Source: Amycolatopsis sp. FBCC-B4732 (GTDB lineage: Bacteria > Actinomycetota > Actinomycetes > Mycobacteriales > Pseudonocardiaceae). From it: a DNA stretch of 64,000 nt. The stretch is taken from positions 8,040,501 to 8,104,500 of the forward strand of contig NZ_CP095376.1 of NCBI RefSeq assembly GCF_023008405.1, in the 5' to 3' direction. Within the stretch, counting starts at the first letter, position 1; the number at the start of each line of letters is the position of its first letter. A program made the position numbers and the translations under genes. Positions 17,414 through 25,970 of this stretch are shown piece after piece. The notes beneath the pieces are model-generated. The model did not search any database. It saw only the letters and a list, made by a program, of their open reading frames with translations, and had not been told where the DNA came from.

Positions 17414-17558
17414 GGTGCTGAAGGTGACAGCCCGAGTTGACCACGACGCTAACGGAAACAGTCGGGCCCGGGAGCGGTGAGCGAAGACACGAACCCCTCC
17501 GATGCGAACGAGCGTTAACCTGAGTCCGCGAACCGGAGCAGCGAAGGGAACGGCACAG

Positions 17559-18317
17559 ATGCAGATCACGGACACCGCGGCGCTCGTCACGGGTGGTGCG
17601 TCGGGCCTCGGCGGAGCCACGGCGAAGGCCCTCGCGGCCAAGGGCGCGAAGGTGTTCGCGCTCGACCTGGCGCAGTCGATCGAGAAGGCCGAACAGGTCG
17701 ATGGCATCACCTACGTCGAGGCCGACGTCACCGACGTCGAGCAGGTCGAGGCGGCCGTCGCGACGGCTTCGGGGGCCGGCGTGCCGCTGCGGACCGTGGT
17801 GAACTGCGCCGGCATCGGGCCGTCCGCGCGGATCCTGTCCAAGAAGGGCCGCCACGACCTCGCGCTGTACGCGAAGGTCATCCAGATCAACCTGATCGGG
17901 ACGTTCAACGTCCTGACGGTCGCTTCCGAAGCCATCGCGAAGACCGAGCCGCTCGCGGACGACGCCCGCGGCGTCATCATCAACACCGCGTCCATCGCCG
18001 CGTTCGACGGCCAGATCGGGCAGGTCGCCTACTCGTCGTCCAAGGGCGGCGTCGTCGGGATGACCCTGCCGGCCGCGCGCGACCTGGCCTCGCACGGCAT
18101 CCGCGTGCTGACCATCGCGCCGGGCATCGTCGACACCCCGATGCTGGCCACGGTCAGCGACGAGTTCCGCGCAGCGCTCGCGTCCGGCATCCCGTTCCCG
18201 AAGCGCCTCGCGCGGCCGGACGAGTACGCGCAGCTCGCGCTGTCGCTGATCGACCACGACTACCTGAACGGCGAGGTCGTCCGCATGGACGGCTCGCTGC
18301 GCATGGCCCCCCGCTGA
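17559..18317 (+). CDS. Short-chain dehydrogenase, 3-hydroxyacyl-CoA dehydrogenase type-2-like
   Basis: The 252-residue classical SDR has cofactor motif TGGASGLGG (11-19), NCAG at about 82-85, catalytic Ser145, Tyr158 and Lys162 (YSSSK), and the post-active-site IAPGIVDTPM. An acidic Asp36 after beta-2 suggests NAD(H). The closest family resemblance is HSD17B10-like 3-hydroxyacyl-CoA dehydrogenases. ATG 17559 is preferred, with GAAGGGA about 10 bases upstream. Its transcript probably ends in the palindromic hairpin at 18325. Confidence 0.88.
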   Translation: MQITDTAALVTGGASGLGGATAKALAAKGAKVFALDLAQSIEKAEQVDGITYVEADVTDVEQVEAAVATASGAGVPLRTVVNCAGIGPSARILSKKGRHDLALYAKVIQINLIGTFNVLTVASEAIAKTEPLADDARGVIINTASIAAFDGQIGQVAYSSSKGGVVGMTLPAARDLASHGIRVLTIAPGIVDTPMLATVSDEFRAALASGIPFPKRLARPDEYAQLALSLIDHDYLNGEVVRMDGSLRMAPR

Positions 18318-18324
18318 CCCCGAG

Positions 18325-18353
18325 GGCGGCACTTTCCCTGGGAAAGTGCCGCC
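18325..18353. repeat. Palindromic GCACTTTC-family element, copy A
   Basis: Two 14-bp perfect arms (GGCGGCACTTTCCC and its complement) around a single T. It lies 8 bases after the SDR stop and probably works as a terminator, but its core is shared with elements at 18369, 22105, 32625 and 49599. Confidence 0.75.
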
Positions 18354-18368
18354 TCCAGGTGGCCCGAA

Positions 18369-18394
18369 GCGGAACTTTCATAGGGAAAGTGCCG
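18369..18394. repeat. Palindromic GCACTTTC-family element, copy B (degenerate)
   Basis: GCGGAACTTTC, a short loop (ATAGG-type centre), then GAAAGTGCCGT. The arms are imperfect. The centre CTTTCATAGGGAAAGTG is identical to copy E at 32625. It separates the convergent SDR and methyltransferase genes. Confidence 0.65.
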
Positions 18395-18403
18395 TCTTGG
18401 CCG

Positions 18404-19057
18404 TCAGCGGGTGAGGCGGACCTCCAGGCCGATGCCGTCCGCGGTGACCGAGCAGCCGCCGAAAGCGCTCTCCGCGGCCAGTGCCTCGAACTGCTCCCGG
18501 GTGAACGCCCTGCGCCGCAGCCACCCGAGCGTCTGCCGGACGGTGAAGCCGCTGACCACGCCGACATTCATCGACGCGACCTCGCGGCCGATGTCCGCGC
18601 CGGTGGCCTCGTGGTTGAGGTCCTGGATCACCGCGTGCCCGCCCGGGCGCAGCACCCGGCGCATCTCGTTCAACGCCGCCACCGGCTGCCGGAAGTTCTT
18701 GAACGCGGCTTGGCAGACCACGAAGTCGAACGACCCCGCGTCGAACGGGGCGTGCGTGATGTCGCCCTGGCGGAAGTCGATCTCCAGGCCCGCGCCGTTT
18801 TCCCGGGCGATCTCGACCATCGTGTGGCTGATGTCGAGCCCGGTGACGCGGAAGCCGCGCTTCGCCACTTCGATGGCGAAGAAGCCCGGCCCGGGCGCCA
18901 CCTCCAGGATCTCGGCACCTTCCGGCAGCCCGGACGTGACCTCGGCTGCCTGCTTCCGGTACTGCCTGAGCTGGGCTTCCGTGCCGCGGTTCTTGGCGTA
19001 CCAGCGGGCCTGGAAGCCTTCCATCTCGGGCACTTTGTGCTTGCGGGTCGTTTCCAT
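18404..19057 (-). CDS. SAM-dependent methyltransferase, UbiE/COQ5-like
   Basis: The 217-residue class I methyltransferase carries ILEVAPGPGFFAIEVAKRG (motif I), VTGLDIS (motif II), FDFVVCQAAFKNF, and RRVLRPGGHAVIQDL (motif IV/V). The start ATG 19057 has AAGGGGATGAC just upstream. It is encoded after a PadR-type repressor on the same strand, separated by a strong hairpin, so partial read-through or a separate promoter is possible. The substrate is unknown. PadR-linked methyltransferases are often part of detoxification or resistance responses. Confidence 0.82.
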   Translation of the reverse strand: METTRKHKVPEMEGFQARWYAKNRGTEAQLRQYRKQAAEVTSGLPEGAEILEVAPGPGFFAIEVAKRGFRVTGLDISHTMVEIARENGAGLEIDFRQGDITHAPFDAGSFDFVVCQAAFKNFRQPVAALNEMRRVLRPGGHAVIQDLNHEATGADIGREVASMNVGVVSGFTVRQTLGWLRRRAFTREQFEALAAESAFGGCSVTADGIGLEVRLTR

Positions 19058-19147
19058 GTCATCCCCTTCGGTGAAGCCGAACCGAAGAGCCGCCCGGTTA
19101 TCCTCTTGGTGCCACCTCGGGGCCGGGCGTGCTCGGTTCGGGGTCGA

Positions 19148-19183
19148 GGACCCCGGGCGGTGTGCCAGCACCTCCCGGGGTCC
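19148..19183 (-). terminator. Hairpin between padR-like and methyltransferase genes
   Basis: GGACCCCGGG and CCCGGGGTCC form a 10-bp stem around a 16-base loop with an inner GGTG/CACC pairing. It lies 3 bases beyond the PadR stop. It could terminate or attenuate transcription into the methyltransferase gene. Confidence 0.6.
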
Positions 19184-19186
19184 GTG

Positions 19187-19819
19187 CTATCTCTCTTCCA
19201 CGAACTCCCCGAAGTCGCCGGGGAGTTCGCCGGTCTCGTACCAGCGCCGCCACGCGTCCGTGCCGGGCACGGCGCCGCTGGTCAGTTCGTCGAGGAAGCC
19301 GCGCACCCAGCGTGCTTCGGCTTCCGTCATCGCCAGGTCGTACTCGACTTCCACCAGGAACAGCCGCGGCATCAGCGCGCCCAGCTGCGCCAGGGACGTG
19401 CGCTGCGCCTCGGCGCGTTCCTCGAGGGCCTGTGCCCGCTGCCGCAGCAGCGCCGCGGTCTGGTCCGGGCCGAGCACGCCCAGCATCGACAGCCCGGCCT
19501 TGAACCGCGGCGGTTCCCGGTCGACGGTGCCGACGAGCTCGCGCACCCAGTCCTCGAACTCCTCGCGCCCGGCCGGGGTGATCCGGTAGACGGTCCGCTC
19601 GGGCCGTCCGCCGTCCTTCAGGCTCTCGACGGCCTCGAGGAAGCCGTGCTTGTCCAGGTTCGCGACGACGGTGTAGAGCGAGCCCCACTTGATCGGCAGG
19701 TCGCTGTCCTTGCCGCGCTGCTTGAGCACGACGGCCATCTCGTACGGGTGCTTGGGCCCGTCGAGCAGCACGGACAGCACGGCCAGCCCGAGCAGGTTGC
19801 CGACCTTCCGCCGCTTCAT
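19187..19819 (-). CDS. PadR-family transcriptional repressor
   Basis: The 210-residue protein has the PadR winged helix at about residues 8-85 (LAVLSVLLDGPKHPYEMAVVL, WGSLYTVVANLDKHGFLE, RTVYRITPAGREEFEDW) and a C-terminal helical dimerisation domain of the Vir_act_alpha_C type. Such repressors release DNA when they bind phenolics or drugs. A perfect 26-bp palindrome covers positions -9 to -34 before its ATG, so it is almost certainly autoregulated. Downstream on the same strand is a methyltransferase, a likely second target. Confidence 0.9.
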   Translation of the reverse strand: MKRRKVGNLLGLAVLSVLLDGPKHPYEMAVVLKQRGKDSDLPIKWGSLYTVVANLDKHGFLEAVESLKDGGRPERTVYRITPAGREEFEDWVRELVGTVDREPPRFKAGLSMLGVLGPDQTAALLRQRAQALEERAEAQRTSLAQLGALMPRLFLVEVEYDLAMTEAEARWVRGFLDELTSGAVPGTDAWRRWYETGELPGDFGEFVEER

Positions 19820-19827
19820 CCTGACTC

Positions 19828-19853
19828 CTCGTCTACGAGTACTCGTAGACGAG
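19828..19853. promoter_or_regulatory. Perfect 26-bp operator palindrome for the PadR protein
   Basis: CTCGTCTACGAGT followed directly by its exact reverse complement. Each arm itself contains a CGTCTACG-type near-repeat. It starts 8 bases upstream of the PadR start codon, where bound repressor would mask the ribosome site or promoter. Confidence 0.8.
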
Positions 19854-19901
19854 TATCCACGCGGACGCGTCAGCGGGCAAGTGTCTTGGTGAGTGAACTA
19901 C

Positions 19902-21542
19902 TCAGAGGTCGAACATGTACGGCACTTCGGCCTGGGCCCGCTCGCTGATCCACTCGCGCAGCGCCCGCGTCGCGAGGACGTCGTCCTCGTTGTAGCGCAG
20001 GAGCCGCTCGCGCTGCTCGTCGTCCGGCTTCTCGCCGTCCATGCCCACGGCGTCGCGGTACCAGCGCATCGACGCCTCGCCGCCTGCCTCGGGGTCGCGC
20101 CACGAGAACCCGGCCACCGGCGCGATCACCTTGAGCCCCTTGCCGTGGGAGCACAGGAACTGGTCGGTGACGCTGCGGAAGAGGTCGACCCACTCCTCGG
20201 AGTCCACAAAGGACTGAATGGTCTTCTTCGCCGGGATCCCGGGGTGGTCGCCGAAGCGCTCGACGGACCCGAAGAGCCAGCGGTTCTCGGCGAGCGCGTT
20301 GTAGCAGTAGGCGCGGAAGGTCAGCCCGGCCGCTTCGGTGCGCTCGCGGACGTCGGTGAGCCACGCCCAGAACTCGGCGAACGAGCGGGCTTCGTCGCCG
20401 GTCGGCAGCGGGTCCCACGTCGCGAAGGCGCGGTAGCCCTGCGGCACGCCGATGTCGGCGCCGGTCAGCAGGCAGCCCCAGAGGTACGCGCCGGCGTCGC
20501 CGAAGCTCTCCATGTCGACGTCGACCTCGACGTCGCCGCGCGGCACGCCGACTGCCTCGACGCGGCGCACCAGCGTCAGGTCGGCCAGCCAGGCGCGCGC
20601 GAGCACGACCGCGTCCGGGAAGGTGACGCCCGTCCAGTTCACCGCCGGCGGCTCGCCGGCCGGGTCGAGCGCGGCCAGCTTGTCCACAGTGGACACACCG
20701 GCGCGGCGCAGCTCGACGGCGTCCTCGCCGCGGACGACGAGGCTGACGTCCCGGGTCTCGGTGAGCACCACCTCGCACGTCGGCCACCACGGGCAGCGGC
20801 GGCACTCCAGCACGCGCGACGGCTCGGCCAGCGGCTCCTCGCCGTTCGCGGCCGCGGTGGCGATGGCGAGCCGGTCGGCGAACCGGACCTGGTACTCGGT
20901 CAGCGCGCTGCGGCCGCCGGGCCAGGTGCCCGCGGTGAGGTCGTGCCAGACGACGACGTCGGCGTCGAGGCCGATCACGCCGCCGGTGGTGAGGCTCTCG
21001 TCGGCCTGCCCGAGCGTCTGCAGCATGCGGCGGATGTGCACCAGCCGGAGCTGGTCGCGCGGCTGCGAACGGACTTTGCGGGCTTCGTCGGCCTTGCGGT
21101 GCGCGGGGTCGAGGTCGGTCAGCTCGGTGACGACCGCGCCGGCGCCGCGGTCGGTGATGCGGTGACGCACGACGAGCACGGGGACGTACCCGCGGCCGGT
21201 GCGCACGAGCAGGTCGACGCCGCCGCGGCGGTGCCCGGCCGGGTCGACCGGCAGCAGCGCGCCCCAGATGTACCGGGCTTCGGCGGCGAAGGCCTGCTCG
21301 GTGCGCTCGACGCGCTCGTGGGCGGGCAGGTCGCGGTCGATCTTCACCCAGTGGCCGGGATTGGCGGCCATCAGCCTGCTGACGATGTCTTCGCGGTGCG
21401 CGCTCGCGTCGTCGATCCGCTGCTGCGCCGTCGGGTCCGGCGGGGAAAGCGGTACCTCGCGCATCGCCGGGTCGTGCTCGAGGTGCACACGCCGGCGGCA
21501 GCGGCTGACCGCGCCCGCGTCGAGTACCACCTCACCCTGCAT
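19902..21542 (-). CDS. TM0106-type RecB-like nuclease with RNase H-like domain
   Basis: The 546-residue protein matches the TM0106 family. The first part (about 1-280) is RecB/Cas4-like: H-rich start, GGVDLLVRTGRGYVPVLVV as the nuclease D-x-(K) core, and a cysteine set CRRCPWWPTC (C-x2-C-x6-C) that in Cas4-like enzymes helps hold an Fe-S cluster. The second part (about 350-546) is RNase H-like: VDVDMESFG for the first acidic pair and RYNEDDVLATRAL at the end. The substrate and role are unknown; DNA repair is the usual guess. ATG 21542 is chosen because the preceding frame has no family match. A perfect DnaA box (TTGTCCACA, 20680-20688) lies within the gene. Confidence 0.82.
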   Translation of the reverse strand: MQGEVVLDAGAVSRCRRRVHLEHDPAMREVPLSPPDPTAQQRIDDASAHREDIVSRLMAANPGHWVKIDRDLPAHERVERTEQAFAAEARYIWGALLPVDPAGHRRGGVDLLVRTGRGYVPVLVVRHRITDRGAGAVVTELTDLDPAHRKADEARKVRSQPRDQLRLVHIRRMLQTLGQADESLTTGGVIGLDADVVVWHDLTAGTWPGGRSALTEYQVRFADRLAIATAAANGEEPLAEPSRVLECRRCPWWPTCEVVLTETRDVSLVVRGEDAVELRRAGVSTVDKLAALDPAGEPPAVNWTGVTFPDAVVLARAWLADLTLVRRVEAVGVPRGDVEVDVDMESFGDAGAYLWGCLLTGADIGVPQGYRAFATWDPLPTGDEARSFAEFWAWLTDVRERTEAAGLTFRAYCYNALAENRWLFGSVERFGDHPGIPAKKTIQSFVDSEEWVDLFRSVTDQFLCSHGKGLKVIAPVAGFSWRDPEAGGEASMRWYRDAVGMDGEKPDDEQRERLLRYNEDDVLATRALREWISERAQAEVPYMFDL

Positions 21543-21633
21543 GGAGATCACTCTAGTTTCCCACCGCCGAGCCGACATGCCCGCCACCCTGGCTACCAGT
21601 AAGTTCGACCTCGACACGTCGCAGGGAGGTGCC

Positions 21634-22095
21634 ATGGCGCGCAAAGCCAAGGTCGAGGGTGAAGCCAGGTTCACCCCCAAGAAGGCGAAGAACGCGGTCG
21701 CGGTGGCGAAGGTGCTCGGCCCGGTCGTGATCCCGGTGGTCGCGCCGTTCGCGGTGCGCGCGGCGGGCTCCGCCCGGGAGCTGTACGACCGCTACCAGGC
21801 ACGCAAGCTCGGCGTCTCGGTCGACAAGCTGGGCGAGTACACCGGCCGCGGCGCGGCCCTGCACGCCCGCATCGCCGGCATCGCCGAGGGCTGCCGGGAT
21901 CTGCAGAAGTCCGGGAAGGCTTCGGACGCGGACCAGGAGTTCGCGAAGGACGCGCTGAGCACGCTGGAGCAGCTGTCGGCCTCGGTCCGCGCCGCGGAGC
22001 GGATGCCGGCGGCACGGCGCAAGTCCGTACACCGCGCGGTGGCCGGCGAGCTGGAGCGGCTGGAAGGCCAGCTGCTGCACCGCCTCGGCCTCTGA
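21634..22095 (+). CDS. Small actinobacterial protein, DUF6474-like
   Basis: The 153-residue protein begins with a basic segment (MARKAK...FTPKKAKNAVAVAK), then a short hydrophobic stretch (VLGPVVIPVVAPFAVRAAG) and an alpha-helical remainder (LYDRYQARKLGV, GEYTGRGAALHARIAG). From memory it fits the family annotated as DUF6474, of unknown role. The ATG at 21634 is preceded by GGGAGG. It ends 9 bases before a 36-bp palindrome that likely terminates both it and the convergent transporter operon. Confidence 0.7.
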   Translation: MARKAKVEGEARFTPKKAKNAVAVAKVLGPVVIPVVAPFAVRAAGSARELYDRYQARKLGVSVDKLGEYTGRGAALHARIAGIAEGCRDLQKSGKASDADQEFAKDALSTLEQLSASVRAAERMPAARRKSVHRAVAGELERLEGQLLHRLGL

Positions 22096-22104
22096 CCACG
22101 AACA

Positions 22105-22140
22105 CCGGGGCCGCACTTTCACGTGAAAGTGCGGCCCCGG
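22105..22140. repeat. Palindromic GCACTTTC-family element, copy C (perfect 36-bp palindrome)
   Basis: Arm CCGGGGCCGCACTTTCAC is followed directly by its exact complement. It is placed between convergent genes and can act as a bidirectional terminator. The inner 22 bp are identical to the copy inside the ABC ATPase gene at 49599, and the centre TTTCACGTGAAA equals the core of parS. Confidence 0.85.
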
Positions 22141-22143
22141 TTC

Positions 22144-22165
22144 GTAGCTTTCCCGTGAAAGCTAC
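22144..22165. terminator. Second hairpin between convergent genes
   Basis: GTAGCTTTC, CCGT, GAAAGCTAC: a 9-bp stem next to the 36-bp palindrome and 4 bases beyond the transporter operon stop. The CTTTC/GAAAG core is related to the adjacent element. Confidence 0.6.
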
Positions 22166-22169
22166 GGCG

Positions 22170-23138
22170 CTACTTGACGAAGCCCTTCTTGACCATCCAG
22201 TCGTGGGCGACCTTGCCCGTGTCCTGGCCGTCGACGTCGACCTGCTTGCACAGCTCGACCATCTGCTCGTTGGTCAGGGCCGCACCGACCTTCTCCAGCG
22301 GGCCGCGGACCTCCGGGTGCTGCTTCAGCCACTCCGTGCGCAGCGTCGGGACCGCGTTGTACTGCGGGAACGCCTTCTTGTCGTCCTCGAGCACCCGCAG
22401 GTTCAGCCCCGAGATGCGGCCGTCGGTGGTGAACACCTCGCCGACCGGGCAGGTGCCGCTCGCGACCGCCGAGTAGATCGTGCCGATGCCGAAGTTCTCG
22501 ATCTTCGAGTTCTGGAAGCCGTAGGCCTTCACCGCGGCCGGGAACCCGTCCTGGCGGCTGGTGAACTCGGTCTCCAGGCAGAACCGGTTCTGGTCCGGGT
22601 TCTGCTTGAGGAACGCCGCCAGGTCCGACGTCGTCTTCAGGTTGTTCTTCGCGCCGTACTCCTCGGTGACGGCGAACGCGTACTGGTCGTTGAGCGGCGA
22701 GTAGTTCAGCCACGTGACGCCGAACTTCTCTTCGTCCGCCTTGGCCGTCGCCTCGTACTGGGCCTTTTCGCCGCCGGGTACCGGGAGCTCGTTGCCCTGG
22801 TAGTTGATCCAGCCGGTGCCGGTGTACTCCCAGGTGACGTCGGTCTGCCCGGACAGCAGCGCCTGCCGCGACGAGTTGGAGCCCTTGATGTCCGACAGGT
22901 CGACGACCTCCGCGCCCGCCGCGGACAACGCCATCTCCGACATGTACGCCAGGATGATGTTCTCGGTGAAGTCCTTGGACCCCACCGTCACCTTCAGCCC
23001 CTGCAGCGACGGGATCGGCTGGATCGTGCCCGGCTGGATGTCGTAGGGCACCGCCTGGTTGACCGTCAGCCCGCACGCCGAGAGCGTCGCACCCAGCACC
23101 GCCACGCCGAAGAGCGCTTTCCATCGCCGGAGTTTCAT
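22170..23138 (-). CDS. Osmoprotectant ABC transporter substrate-binding lipoprotein
   Basis: The 322-residue lipoprotein has signal peptide and lipobox LSAC with Cys22. The mature part matches the OpuAC/ProX family of quaternary-amine binders: VTVGSKDFTENIILAYM near the start, TDVTWEYTGTGWINY and NSSRQALLSGQ. Likely ligands are glycine betaine, choline, carnitine or ergothioneine-like compounds. It is the last gene of a four-gene operon and overlaps the preceding permease by four bases. Confidence 0.9.
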   Translation of the reverse strand: MKLRRWKALFGVAVLGATLSACGLTVNQAVPYDIQPGTIQPIPSLQGLKVTVGSKDFTENIILAYMSEMALSAAGAEVVDLSDIKGSNSSRQALLSGQTDVTWEYTGTGWINYQGNELPVPGGEKAQYEATAKADEEKFGVTWLNYSPLNDQYAFAVTEEYGAKNNLKTTSDLAAFLKQNPDQNRFCLETEFTSRQDGFPAAVKAYGFQNSKIENFGIGTIYSAVASGTCPVGEVFTTDGRISGLNLRVLEDDKKAFPQYNAVPTLRTEWLKQHPEVRGPLEKVGAALTNEQMVELCKQVDVDGQDTGKVAHDWMVKKGFVK

Positions 23139-23914
23139 CGCAGCCCCTTCGGTCCGAAGAACTGTTCGGCGACCGCGCCCAGCCAGTCCACCAGCAGCGC
23201 CAGCGCGACGGCGAGCACCGAACCGGTGACCAGCACCGACGTCAGGTTCAGCTTGTAGCCGGTGTCGATCAGGAGCCCGAACCCGCCGGCGTTGACGAAC
23301 ATGCCGAACGTCGCCGTGCCGACCGCCAGGACGAGCGCGGTGCGCAGGCCCGCCAGGATCAGCGGGACGGCCAGCGGCAGTTCGACCCGCCACAGCACCG
23401 CGGTCGCCGACATCCCGATGCCGCGCCCGGCGTCGATCAGCGCCGGGTCGACCTGCTGGATGCCGACCATCGTGTTCCGCAGCACCGGCAGCAGCGAGTA
23501 AAAGGCCAGCGGCAGCGCCGCCACCCACAGCCCGCCGACCGCGCCGGTGACGATGAACCACAGCACCAGCACGCCGAGCGCGGGCGCGGCCTGCCCGATG
23601 TTCGCGATGGCCAGGAAGACCGGCGCGAGGAAGCGGGCCCACGGCCGCGTCACGATCACGCCGAGCGGCACCGCGACCAGCACGACGATCGCGGTCACCA
23701 CGATCGTCATCAGCAGGTGGTCCCACAACGCCGTGAACAGCGAAGACGCGTTGAGCGTCTCCTTCTCGGTCGCCGTCAGCCCGCTGGAGAACACCGAGAC
23801 CAGCGTGACGGCGACGATCACCAGCACCGCGACGGGCTGGGCGAACAGCCGGACGCGTTCCGCGCGTTTCGAACCGGACTCGGTGCTGAAACCGGTGCCG
23901 ACAGCAGCCGTCAT
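23135..23914 (-). CDS. Osmoprotectant ABC transporter permease
   Basis: The 259-residue protein has about six transmembrane helices and the inner-membrane component loop DAGRGIGMSATAVLWRVELPLAVPLILAG, which contacts the ATPase. It pairs with the permease at 25070 to form the channel. Four-base overlaps at both ends show tight translational coupling. Start ATG 23914. Confidence 0.9.
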   Translation of the reverse strand: MTAAVGTGFSTESGSKRAERVRLFAQPVAVLVIVAVTLVSVFSSGLTATEKETLNASSLFTALWDHLLMTIVVTAIVVLVAVPLGVIVTRPWARFLAPVFLAIANIGQAAPALGVLVLWFIVTGAVGGLWVAALPLAFYSLLPVLRNTMVGIQQVDPALIDAGRGIGMSATAVLWRVELPLAVPLILAGLRTALVLAVGTATFGMFVNAGGFGLLIDTGYKLNLTSVLVTGSVLAVALALLVDWLGAVAEQFFGPKGLR

Positions 23915-25083
23915 GCGGACACCTCTTCACCGTTCGTGTGCTCGTCCCGCAGCTGCTGGATGGTCGCGATCACGGTGTCCAGCTGGATGGTGCCCGCGTA
24001 CTCGCCGCGCGCGCCGGTCACCGGCACCGAACCGCCTTCGGCGAGCATCGCCTCCAGCGCGTCCTGCAGCGTCGACTGCAGGCTCACGATGTCGCGCAGC
24101 GGCTTGCCGGCGCTGGCCAGCGACGCGCCCGCGGTCAGGTCGCGGACGTGCACCCAGCGCGTCGGGCGGCGGCGCGCGTCCAGGACCAGCGCGAAGTGCT
24201 TGCGCTGGTCTTCGAGCTTCTTGCGGAGCTCGCTCGGGTCTTCGTCGACGCCGGCGGTCAGCGCGTCCTGCGCCAGCTCGACGTCCCGGACCCGCAGCAG
24301 CGTCAGCTGCTTCAGCGAGGCGCCCGCGCCGACGAAGCCGGCGACCGTGTCGTTCGCCGGGTTGGCCAGAATCGCCTCGGGGGTGTCGTACTGCATGATC
24401 GACGACTGGTTGCCGAGCACCGCGATCTTGTCGCCGAGCTTCACGGCCTCGTCGAAGTCGTGCGTGACGAACACGATCGTCTTCTTCAGCTCGCTCTGCA
24501 GCCGCAGCAGCTCGTCCTGCAGGTTGCCGCGGGTGATCGGGTCGACCGCGCCGAACGGCTCGTCCATCAGCAGCACCGGCGGGTCCGCGGCGAGCGCCCG
24601 CGCGACGCCGACGCGCTGCTGCTGCCCGCCGGAGAGCTGGCGCGGGAAGCGGTCGCGGAAGTCGGCCGGGTCGAGCCCGACCAGGTCCATCATCTCTTCG
24701 ACCCGGTCGTTGACCTTCTTCTTGTCCCAGCCGAGCAGGCCGGGCACCACGCCGATGTTCTGCGAGACGGTGAAGTGCGGGAACAGGCCGGCCTGCTGGA
24801 TCGCGTAGCCGATCCGGCGGCGCAGGGTGTCGACGTCGAGGCCGAGCGCGTCCTCGCCGCCGATGGTGATCTTGCCCGACGTCGGCTGGACGAGCCGGTT
24901 GATCATCCGCATCGTCGTCGTCTTGCCGCAGCCGGACGGGCCGACGAAGACCACGATCTTGCCCGCGGGCACGACCATCGAGAAGTCGTCGACCGCCGCT
25001 TCGCGGGTGCCGGGGTACCGCTTCGTCACGTGCTCCAGCTCGATCTCGACGCCGGAGACTTCCTCGTTCTCAGCCACGGACAC
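23911..25083 (-). CDS. Osmoprotectant ABC transporter ATP-binding protein with CBS-type C-terminus
   Basis: The 390-residue ATPase has Walker A GPSGCGKTT, Q-loop AIQQAGLFPHFT, signature LSGGQQQRV, Walker B VLLMDEPFG and H-loop VTHDFDEA. Residues about 290-385 resemble the tandem CBS region of OpuA/ProV proteins (VRDLTAGASLASAG, LQDALEAMLAEGGSVPV), which senses ionic strength or nucleotides. The GTG at 25083 overlaps the upstream permease by 14 bases; GTG 25077 is an alternative. This is the energy unit of the operon. Confidence 0.91.
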   Translation of the reverse strand: MSVAENEEVSGVEIELEHVTKRYPGTREAAVDDFSMVVPAGKIVVFVGPSGCGKTTTMRMINRLVQPTSGKITIGGEDALGLDVDTLRRRIGYAIQQAGLFPHFTVSQNIGVVPGLLGWDKKKVNDRVEEMMDLVGLDPADFRDRFPRQLSGGQQQRVGVARALAADPPVLLMDEPFGAVDPITRGNLQDELLRLQSELKKTIVFVTHDFDEAVKLGDKIAVLGNQSSIMQYDTPEAILANPANDTVAGFVGAGASLKQLTLLRVRDVELAQDALTAGVDEDPSELRKKLEDQRKHFALVLDARRRPTRWVHVRDLTAGASLASAGKPLRDIVSLQSTLQDALEAMLAEGGSVPVTGARGEYAGTIQLDTVIATIQQLRDEHTNGEEVSA

Positions 25084-25717
25084 CCCTAGAAATGGTGAAG
25101 CGCTTGATCAGGACGTAGACGCCGTCGAGCAGCAGGGCGAGGATGACCACGCCGACCGTGCCCGTGACGGCTTGGTTCAGGGAGTTGGTGCTCCCCGCGT
25201 TCGTGAGCCCGGAGAAGACCTCGGCGCCGAAGCCGGGGCCCTTCGCGTAGGCGGCGATCACCGCGATGCCCATCAGCATCTGCGTCGCCACCCGCATGCC
25301 CGTGAGGATCGCCGGCCACGCCAGCCGCAGCTCGACCCGGGTGAGCACGCCGAAGCGGCTCATCCCGATCCCGCGCGCGGCGTCGGTGATGGCCGGGTCG
25401 ACACCGTCGAGCCCGACGATGGTGTTCCGGACGATCGGCAGGAGGCCGTAGAGCACCAGCGCGATCACGGCCGTCGTCGGACCGAGCCCGGAAATCGGGA
25501 TCAGCAGACCCAGGAGGGCGAACGACGGGACCGTCAAGATCGTGCTCGCCAGCGCCGTGGCCACCGCCGAACCGATCGGGCTGCGGTAGACCGCGATGCC
25601 GATCAGCACGCCGAGGACCGCGGCGAGGATCGTGCACTGCACGACCATGCTCGTGTGCAGGTAGGCCTCCAGCCAGAGCTTGCTCGCCCGGTCGGAGATG
25701 TAGTCGAAGAGGTTCAT
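25070..25717 (-). CDS. Osmoprotectant ABC transporter permease (first gene)
   Basis: The 215-residue permease opens the operon. It has about five or six transmembrane helices and the coupling loop DAARGIGMSRFGVLTRVELRLAWPAILTGM, a paralog of the loop in the second permease. The upstream 253 bases to the divergent gene at 25971 contain no recognisable riboswitch. No adjacent regulator is present; osmotic control through promoter or CBS domain is an inference. Confidence 0.9.
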   Translation of the reverse strand: MNLFDYISDRASKLWLEAYLHTSMVVQCTILAAVLGVLIGIAVYRSPIGSAVATALASTILTVPSFALLGLLIPISGLGPTTAVIALVLYGLLPIVRNTIVGLDGVDPAITDAARGIGMSRFGVLTRVELRLAWPAILTGMRVATQMLMGIAVIAAYAKGPGFGAEVFSGLTNAGSTNSLNQAVTGTVGVVILALLLDGVYVLIKRFTISRGVRG

Positions 25718-25957
25718 CCGTGTCCGCTCTCCCGCCCTTCACGCCGGCCTTCACCCGAACGGGCTAGTTGCTGACCGACGGCTCAGTACCCAGCGCACAG
25801 CCGGTCCAAACCCCAGTCATCGGTCACCGGTTCCGCCCACCGTGGCCCAACCGGGGCAGATCGGCAAGAAATGGCCTGAACCACGGCGTGGCGTGGGACG
25901 TGAACTCGGTGTGTGCTCACTTCACGGGATCACACGCTCACCCCGGGGCAGGTCCCT

Positions 25958-25963
25958 TAGGCT
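25958..25963 (+). promoter_or_regulatory. Probable -10 box for a leaderless transcript
   Basis: TAGGCT (TANNNT) ends 7 bases before ATG 25971, and no Shine-Dalgarno is present. Confidence 0.4.
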
Positions 25964-25970
25964 GCTGCTC

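Noticed and set aside
22105..22140. parS site
   Set aside because: Centre TTTCACGTGAAA fits, but the outer bases are AC/GT instead of TG/CA, and relatives of the element have other centres; a terminator/repeat is the better reading.
25718..25970. Riboswitch upstream of the osmoprotectant operon
   Set aside because: No conserved aptamer core or expression-platform pairing could be recognised.
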